Below are positions 7,014 through 11,049 of a DNA stretch of 11,049 nucleotides, piece after piece (the stretch's first letter is position 1; each line of letters begins with the position of its first letter). Made by a program: the position numbers and the translations under genes. The notes under the pieces are model-generated. The model saw nothing but the letters and a program-made list of their open reading frames with translations, was not told the origin of the DNA and searched no databases. The stretch is from Anaerolineales bacterium UBA2200. Lineage in GTDB: Bacteria > Chloroflexota > Anaerolineae > UBA2200. The DNA lies in the NCBI GenBank assembly GCA_002327925.1, contig DCVA01000020.1:50199-61247 (forward strand), in the 5' to 3' direction.

Positions 7014-7040
7014 CATGGGCGGAAGGTTGTCCCGCCCACG
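7014..7040 (-). promoter_or_regulatory. Leader hairpin upstream of the HIT gene
   Basis: In the minus-strand transcript CGUGGGCGG (7032-7040) can pair with CCGCCCAUG (7014-7022) around a 9-base loop (GACAACCUU): nine base pairs with one G-U. It begins a few bases after the predicted transcription start and its 3' arm contains AUG 7016. It has no U tract behind it, so it is a leader structure, not an obvious terminator. The role is unknown. Confidence 0.45.
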
Positions 7041-7051
7041 CTCAATCAGGG

Positions 7052-7080
7052 ATTCTACACGGAATGGCCGACGCAGACAA
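7052..7080 (-). promoter_or_regulatory. Sigma70-like promoter for the HIT-MFS unit
   Basis: On the minus strand TTGTCT (7075-7080, four of six matches to TTGACA) is followed after exactly 17 bases by TAGAAT (7052-7057, five of six matches to TATAAT). Transcription would begin near 7045-7047, giving a leader of about 57 bases to the TTG start. It lies in the gap between the DUF2344 stop and the HIT gene, where a new transcription unit would be expected. Confidence 0.6.
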
Positions 7081-7093
7081 GTACACCTGCGTC
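7070..7093. repeat. Perfect 7-bp inverted repeat overlapping the -35 box
   Basis: GACGCAG (7070-7076) and CTGCGTC (7087-7093) are exact reverse complements around a 10-base centre, immediately after the DUF2344 stop codon (7094-7096). The -35 hexamer at 7075-7080 falls across the proximal arm and the centre. It could be a repressor operator, or a stem-loop at the 3' end of the upstream operon. No U tract follows, so a classic intrinsic terminator is less likely. Confidence 0.5.
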
Positions 7094-7759
7094 TCAGGCC
7101 TCTTCTTTGAGCACAATGCGCACCCGCTCGATGGAGCGCACCTGCCGGGCCATCCCCAGCTCCGCCATCAGCTCATCGGGACGGCCTGTGGCCTGGCCAT
7201 CCGCCTGCAGACGCGTGGACAGAACCTGCAGGCCGTGCTCCTGGCCCGCAAAGCGCAGCTCCTGCACCAGGGGGCGCAGGTCGTAGGAACGCACACCGTC
7301 CGGCCGCTCACGCCGGCGCGGAAGCGTGGTCGAACCAAGCAGGGCAGCAATGCGCTGCTGGAACTCGGCAGGCTGGATCGCCGGCTCAACGGTCACCCTG
7401 TACTCAGCCGCCACAACCTGAGCCGGCAGGTTGGGAAGGGTGAGGTCCATTTCGGTGATGCTGCTTATGTCGAGTCCGGCAGGGAGCTGTGCCAGCAGAG
7501 CCGAGGCGGCAGAGCGCAGGTCGATGCGCTGCTCGAGGTACAGGTCGAGCTGTTCGGCCCTGCCGCTGCACCCCAGGGCCAGAGCCGCGGCGAACAGCAG
7601 CCGCGGGCGCGGGTTGAAACCCTGCGTATGGGCCACGGGCAGCCCGGCCCGCCTGAGCGCCCTTTCCCAGGCCCGCATCAGGTCCAGGTGGGAGATGTAC
7701 ACGAGCGAGCCGCGCTTGGCGAAGACGATTCGCAGCCTCTGTACTTCGTGTGAGGTCAT
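7094..7759 (-). CDS. DUF2344/TIGR03936 radical SAM-associated protein
   Basis: A 221-residue protein of the family regularly encoded next to TIGR03960 radical SAM proteins, or fused to them. The hallmark N-terminal region is present: KRGSLVYISHLDLMRAWERALRRAG (split, about 15-39), then PVAHTQGFNPRPRLLFAAALALG (about 41-63). The remainder is a mixed alpha/beta domain ending IERVRIVLKEEA. No catalytic metal motif is evident. The family is thought to work with its radical SAM partner, possibly on a nucleic-acid or ribosome-related substrate given frequent neighbours such as ribonuclease G/E and ribosomal protein genes, but I know of no proven reaction. Its ATG overlaps the radical SAM stop (ATGA, 7756-7759), indicating equimolar coupled translation. 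It is the last gene of the rnhB - yjbQ - radical SAM - DUF2344 series. Confidence 0.92.
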   Translation of the reverse strand: MTSHEVQRLRIVFAKRGSLVYISHLDLMRAWERALRRAGLPVAHTQGFNPRPRLLFAAALALGCSGRAEQLDLYLEQRIDLRSAASALLAQLPAGLDISSITEMDLTLPNLPAQVVAAEYRVTVEPAIQPAEFQQRIAALLGSTTLPRRRERPDGVRSYDLRPLVQELRFAGQEHGLQVLSTRLQADGQATGRPDELMAELGMARQVRSIERVRIVLKEEA

Positions 7760-9615
7760 TCGGCCCTACCGTCCGCTCCGAGCGTCACGGGGCAGGCACT
7801 CAGGTCGAAGGTCTCCCGCACCCCGCAGCCAGCGCAGCTCTCGCGGCAGTTGTCACCCGCCTCACCCAGCCTGGCCCGCGAGTACTCCTCCCACAGAAAC
7901 CCGGCCGAAAGCCCGGCGCTCAGATGACTCCAGGGAAGCACTTCTTCCCGGGCGCGCTCGCGCCGGGTGTAGAATTGCGGGTCGAGGCCTGCCTGGGCGA
8001 AAGCCGACGCCCAAAGCTCGGGCCGGAACCACTCGGCCCAGGCATCAAAGCGCGCCCCCAGCTCCCAGGCGCGTTGGATCACCGCTCCCAGGCGTCGGTC
8101 GCCGCGCGAGAGGGCGCCTTCCAACCTGGAAGTGGCCTCGTCGGACCAGCTCAGATCCACGCCGCGCAGGTGCAGCTCTCGCTGCAGCATGGCCTGCCTG
8201 GCCGCCACTTGCCCGGGCGGGCACATCGCCGCCCACTGGAACGGCGTGTGGGGTTTGGGAATGAACGTGGAAACGCTGACGTTGAGGCGCGCTCTGCCTC
8301 CCAGGACGCGGCGGCCCAGAGCCTGAACCTCCCTGACCAGCCCGGCTATGGCCAGCACATCATCGTCCGTCTCGGTGGGCAGGCCGATCATAAAGTAGAG
8401 CTTGATGCGCTGCCAGCCGGAACGAAAGGCCGCTTCCGCAGTGGCCAGCAGATCGTCAGCCGTAACACCCTTGTTGATGACGGCACGCAGTCTCTCGCTG
8501 CCTGCCTCAGGCGCAAAGGTGAGGCCGCTCTTGCGGGTGCGCTGGAGCAGTTGTGCCAGTTCCACGGAGAAAGCATCGGTGCGCAGGGAGGGCAGGGAGA
8601 CGGACACTCTCTTCCCGGCGTGCTGGTCCAGCAGGGCGGTCAGCAGAGGGCGGATGAGCGTATAGTCCGTGCTGCTCAAGGACACCAGCGAGACTTCCTC
8701 GTGACCTGTGTGCGCCAACTGCCGCTCGACGGCATCGAGCACCTGCTCCACCGGCCGCTCTCGGACGGGGCGATAGACCATACCGGCCTGGCAGAAGCGG
8801 CAGCCGCGCGAACAACCGCGCATGATCTCCACCGCCACCCGGTCGTGCACCACCTCCAGGAAGGGAACAACCGGCCGTGACGGAGCGGGAGGCAGTACAG
8901 GCACGATGCGCTTGTCCACACGCGCGGGCACACCCGGCTCCAGCGGATCGATGGCGGCCACAGTCCCGTCACCGCAATAGGAGACGCGGTAAAGAGAGGG
9001 CACGTACACGCCGCCGATGGCAGCCGCGGCACGCAGAAACCCCGTCCTGCTGTAGCCGGGAGCGGACCGCATCCGGTCGTACAGTCGCACCAACTCCGGC
9101 AGCACCTCTTCTCCCTCACCAACAACGAACAGGTCGACAAAGTCGGCCATCGGCTCCGGATTGTAGGTGCAGGATCCGCCGGCCAGGATCACAGGCCAGC
9201 TCTCGTCCCTCTGATTGGCCTGCAGGGGAATGCCGGCCAGGTCCAGCATGGTGAGAACGTTGGTGTAGTTGAGCTCGTACTGCAGGCTAAAGCCGAGCAG
9301 ATCAAAGCAGCGCAGGGGGTGCCGAGTCTCCAGAGAGCAGAGCGGCAGGCCGGCCTCACGCAGCGCGCGCTCCATGTCCACCCAGGGAGCGTAGACGCGC
9401 TCAGCCAGAACGCCGGCCTGGTCATTCAACAACTCGTACAGGATGCCCATGCCCAGGTTGGACATGCCCACTTCGTAGCTGTCGGGATAGGCGAGGGCAA
9501 CCTTGACCCGCGTGCTGTCCCAGCTCTTGCTGACGCTGTTCCATTCGCCGCCCGTATAGCGGCCCGGTTTGCTGACCCCGGTCAGGACGCGTTCGAGAGA
9601 GGGGGGAAGGGTCAT
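7756..9615 (-). CDS. TIGR03960-type B12-binding-domain radical SAM protein, function unknown
   Basis: A 619-residue radical SAM enzyme. Residues about 36-165 form a Rossmann-like, B12-binding-type domain (ALAYPDSYEVGMSNLGMGI near 40-58). It lacks the DxHxxG cobalamin-ligating motif, so corrinoid binding, if any, would be base-off without His ligation. The iron-sulfur motif Cys268-x3-Cys272-x2-Cys275 (RGCSRGCRFCQAG) starts the radical SAM core, followed by LSSTDYTLI and FAPEAGSERLRAVINKG. The C-terminus carries a second Cys cluster, Cys590-x3-Cys594-x2-Cys597, usual for this family and a candidate auxiliary-cluster or metal site. The start is ATG 9615 in an ATGA overlap with the yjbQ stop. It puts the conserved ERVLTGVSKPGRYTGGEWN block at residues 8-26, as in relatives; the in-frame ATG at 9747 lies inside yjbQ and is rejected. 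The substrate is unknown. Confidence 0.94.
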   Translation of the reverse strand: MTLPPSLERVLTGVSKPGRYTGGEWNSVSKSWDSTRVKVALAYPDSYEVGMSNLGMGILYELLNDQAGVLAERVYAPWVDMERALREAGLPLCSLETRHPLRCFDLLGFSLQYELNYTNVLTMLDLAGIPLQANQRDESWPVILAGGSCTYNPEPMADFVDLFVVGEGEEVLPELVRLYDRMRSAPGYSRTGFLRAAAAIGGVYVPSLYRVSYCGDGTVAAIDPLEPGVPARVDKRIVPVLPPAPSRPVVPFLEVVHDRVAVEIMRGCSRGCRFCQAGMVYRPVRERPVEQVLDAVERQLAHTGHEEVSLVSLSSTDYTLIRPLLTALLDQHAGKRVSVSLPSLRTDAFSVELAQLLQRTRKSGLTFAPEAGSERLRAVINKGVTADDLLATAEAAFRSGWQRIKLYFMIGLPTETDDDVLAIAGLVREVQALGRRVLGGRARLNVSVSTFIPKPHTPFQWAAMCPPGQVAARQAMLQRELHLRGVDLSWSDEATSRLEGALSRGDRRLGAVIQRAWELGARFDAWAEWFRPELWASAFAQAGLDPQFYTRRERAREEVLPWSHLSAGLSAGFLWEEYSRARLGEAGDNCRESCAGCGVRETFDLSACPVTLGADGRAE

Positions 9616-10022
9616 GCTTGCCCCGCGTCGGCCAGCACAGTGACGATCACCTCGCGCTGGCGCGGGCCGTCGAACTCGGCCAGAAAGATGCCCTGCCATG
9701 TGCCCAGGGCGAGGTGTCCGTTCGATACGGGCAGAGTGTGCGAGCAACCCATCAGACTGGCCTTGATGTGCGCCGCCGAGTTGCCCTCGGCGTGCCGGTA
9801 GTTGTCTTGCAGCGGAACGAGCCGGTCCAACGCGGCCAGCAGATCCACCTTGACCGACGAATCATAGTTCTCATTGATCGTCAGCCCGGCTGTGGTGTGG
9901 GGAACGTACACAACGCAGATGCCGCTGTTGACCTGGCTCCGGCGAACGCAGGCCATCACTTCTTCTGTGATGTCGACGAATTCGGATCTGGTACTGCTGC
10001 GGACAGACAGGTCGAACTTCAT
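9612..10022 (-). CDS. YjbQ/UPF0047 family protein (secondary thiamine-phosphate synthase family)
   Basis: A 136-residue protein of the small, near-universal UPF0047 family (TIGR00149). Family signatures are all visible: PHTTAGLTINEN at 41-52, HAEGNSAAHIKASLMG at 77-92 and LGTWQGIFLAEFDGPRQREV at 106-125. The conserved His/Glu/Asp residues in these blocks line the putative active site. E. coli YjbQ was reported to have weak thiamine-phosphate synthase activity, which gives the family its name, but the physiological role is not settled. The start ATG 10022 has AGGAG six bases upstream. It lies 43 bases after rnhB and overlaps the radical SAM gene by four bases (ATGA at 9612-9615), so it is translated with that gene rather than with a thiamine operon. 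Confidence 0.94.
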   Translation of the reverse strand: MKFDLSVRSSTRSEFVDITEEVMACVRRSQVNSGICVVYVPHTTAGLTINENYDSSVKVDLLAALDRLVPLQDNYRHAEGNSAAHIKASLMGCSHTLPVSNGHLALGTWQGIFLAEFDGPRQREVIVTVLADAGQA

Positions 10023-10065
10023 TCCAGACTCCTGGTGAATGCTGGCGAGGCGCAGGGCCAGTATA

Positions 10066-10683
10066 TCACAGCCCGCGCAAGGGGGCGAAAGAAAGCCTGT
10101 GCTCCGGACAGGGGCCGGCCGCCATCAGTGCGGCGCGGTGTGCCGCCGTTCCATAGCCCTTGTGAGCCGCGAACCCGTAGCAGGGATAGGACTCGGCCAG
10201 AGCCACCAGCAGCCGGTCGCGAAAGACCTTGGCGATAATGGACGCAGCCGCGATGGACAGCACAGTCGCATCGCCCTTGATCAGGGCCGTCTGCGGAACC
10301 TGCAGCTCCAGGCGCAGGGCGTCGATCAGGAGGTGATCCGGCGTCAGGCCGAGGTTGGCGACGGCCATCTCCATCGCCTGCCGCGTCGCCGCGACGATGC
10401 CCATCCGGTCGATAAAGCGCGCCGAAGCCATTCCCACGCCCACGGCGCTGGCAGTGGAAACGATCAGTGGGAACAACCTCTCGCGCTGCCGCGAGCTGAG
10501 GGTCTTGGAGTCGCGCACGCCCAGCAGGGTGCGGAGCAGATAGCGATCCCCCCTGGGGAGGACCACCGCTGCGGCCACCACGGGTCCGGCCCACGCCCCA
10601 CGTCCCGCTTCATCGATGCCGGCCACGGCGTGGAGGCCTTTGGCCCAGAGCTTGCGCTCACTGCCCAGGCCCGGCACGATCAC
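10066..10683 (-). CDS. rnhB: Ribonuclease HII
   Basis: A 205-residue RNase HII, which nicks DNA 5' of single embedded ribonucleotides and degrades RNA in RNA-DNA hybrids. The first catalytic pair Asp24-Glu25 lies in GIDEAGRGAWAGPVV (22-36), whose Gly-Arg-Gly (27-29) senses the ribonucleotide junction. RDSK follows at 57-60. Asp121 (LLIDALRL) and Asp156 (IIAKVFRDR) complete the four-carboxylate metal site, and the HKGYGT block at 174-179 carries the conserved Tyr. The length is normal for the family. The start is GTG 10683, with AAAGGGG (10690-10696) six bases ahead; a second GTG six bases downstream is possible but has poorer spacing. rplS followed by rnhB is a common bacterial gene order. 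Here a stem-loop separates them, so rnhB may depend on read-through from the ribosomal protein transcript. Confidence 0.97.
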   Translation of the reverse strand: MIVPGLGSERKLWAKGLHAVAGIDEAGRGAWAGPVVAAAVVLPRGDRYLLRTLLGVRDSKTLSSRQRERLFPLIVSTASAVGVGMASARFIDRMGIVAATRQAMEMAVANLGLTPDHLLIDALRLELQVPQTALIKGDATVLSIAAASIIAKVFRDRLLVALAESYPCYGFAAHKGYGTAAHRAALMAAGPCPEHRLSFAPLRGL

Positions 10684-10705
10684 GCGATGCCCCTTTCAGA
10701 GCGAC

Positions 10706-10740
10706 AAGAGACCCGGTCTCGTTGGAGCCCGGGTCGTCTT
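10706..10740 (-). terminator. Stem-loop between rplS and rnhB (terminator or attenuator)
   Basis: GACCCGG (10729-10735 on the minus strand) pairs perfectly with CCGGGTC (10710-10716). Inside, CTC and GAG pair around a CAAC loop after a G-A mismatch. Outside, AAGA pairs with TCTT if one C is bulged. The 3' side is moderately U-rich (UCUCUUGU) but lacks a solid U tract. Only about 22 bases remain before the rnhB start, too little for a separate promoter, so partial termination with read-through is the best reading. Confidence 0.45.
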
Positions 10741-10758
10741 TCGCTTAAACCATTGGGT

Positions 10759-10776
10759 GCTGGCGCTGCGGCCAGC
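10759..10776. repeat. Second small inverted repeat in the rplS-rnhB gap
   Basis: GCTGGC (10759-10764) and GCCAGC (10771-10776) are exact reverse complements around a 6-base loop. It lies between the rplS stop and the larger stem-loop. It may be part of the 3' end structure of the rplS transcript, or chance in GC-rich sequence. Confidence 0.25.
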
Positions 10777-10815
10777 GACTGCAGGATACGACAGGAATTT
10801 CCCTGATCGGGACAG

Positions 10816-11049
10816 CTACTTGGTCTCTGCGCTCGCTTCGGCAGGGGCTTGTGCGGCGGCCGTGTCTTCCACGGGCTTGATGTAGCGCTTGCTGCGCAGA
10901 CGAGCTGCCTTGCCGGAGCGTCCGCGCAAGTAGTATAGCTGGGCCCGTCGTACGTGCGACTGGCGAACTACCTCGACCTTTTCCAGGCGAGGTGAGCTCA
11001 TGAAGAAGGTCCTCTCCACTCCAACACCGTGTGAGGCGATGCGGCGCAC
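10816..11049 (-). CDS. rplS: 50S ribosomal protein bL19, C-terminal part
   Basis: The last 77 codons of ribosomal protein bL19, a component at the 30S-50S interface; the frame continues past the right edge, and the GTG at 11049 is an internal Val, not a start. Recognition rests on GVGVERTF, SSPRLEKVEVVRQSHVRRAQLYYLRGRSGKAAR, the most conserved stretch of the family (split here over about residues 8-51 of the visible part). After the usual end of the protein (RSKR) there is an extra tail of about 22 residues, rich in Ala, Glu and Thr (ending AEASAETK). bL19 is normally about 115 residues. The neighbouring genes to the right in most bacteria would be trmD and rimM. Confidence 0.96.
   Translation of the reverse strand: MRRIASHGVGVERTFFMSSPRLEKVEVVRQSHVRRAQLYYLRGRSGKAARLRSKRYIKPVEDTAAAQAPAEASAETK

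Noticed and set aside
7756..9747. Longer radical SAM protein beginning at ATG 9747.
   Set aside because: The extra 44 residues are read over the conserved YjbQ C-terminus. ATG 9615 overlaps the YjbQ stop and gives the expected family N-terminus.
10684..10815. Independent rnhB promoter.
   Set aside because: No -35/-10 pair with acceptable match and spacing was found, and the sequence nearest the gene is taken up by the stem-loop and Shine-Dalgarno.
1..11049. Mobile elements, CRISPR arrays, toxin-antitoxin or phage genes.
   Set aside because: No transposase, integrase, terminal repeats, regularly spaced repeats or small toxin/antitoxin-like pairs were seen. All genes share one direction and are tightly packed housekeeping or metabolic genes.

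Overview
The window is GC-rich chromosomal DNA in which every convincing gene is read from the minus strand, so transcription runs from the right edge to the left. There are thirteen genes. The two at the edges (bL19 and a carboxyltransferase) are cut by the window. I see no tRNA, rRNA, CRISPR array, insertion sequence or phage gene, and the gaps between genes never exceed about 135 bases. The gene content (ThyX with dCMP deaminase, an acyl-CoA/thiolase/carboxyltransferase set, a radical SAM/DUF2344 pair, and an MFS transporter type I associate with Anaerolineae) suggests a Chloroflexota-like bacterium. That placement is inference; only a phylogeny would settle it.

Right-hand block (about 11049 to 7094, minus strand): the end of rplS (ribosomal protein bL19), a 132-base gap with a terminator- or attenuator-like stem-loop, then rnhB (RNase HII), a YjbQ/UPF0047 protein, a TIGR03960-type radical SAM protein and its DUF2344/TIGR03936 partner. 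The last three are joined by four-base ATGA stop/start overlaps. This looks like a translation/RNA housekeeping operon carrying a radical SAM system whose reaction, as far as I know, is not established.

Middle block (7093 to 5146): a compact control region, then a HIT-family Ap4A phosphorylase-like gene overlapping a 12-helix MFS transporter. The control region holds a perfect inverted repeat right after the DUF2344 stop, a good sigma70-like promoter whose -35 box lies inside that repeat, and a leader hairpin that would bury an upstream ATG. A TTG with a clear Shine-Dalgarno is the better start for the HIT gene.

Left-hand block (5040 to 1): acetyl-CoA acetyltransferase (thiolase), acyl-CoA dehydrogenase, thyX (flavin-dependent thymidylate synthase), dCMP deaminase, a membrane-anchored TPR protein, and the N-terminal third or so of a propionyl-CoA carboxylase beta / methylmalonyl-CoA decarboxylase alpha-type carboxyltransferase. 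Gaps are 45, 19, -4, 2 and 8 bases, so this is probably one operon. It mixes acyl-CoA/propionate metabolism with a two-enzyme route dCMP -> dUMP -> dTMP.

Most of the window is conserved metabolism. The items most worth a second look are the radical SAM/DUF2344/YjbQ cluster, the control region at 7014-7093, the deoxynucleotide genes placed inside an acyl-CoA operon, and the unassigned TPR protein.
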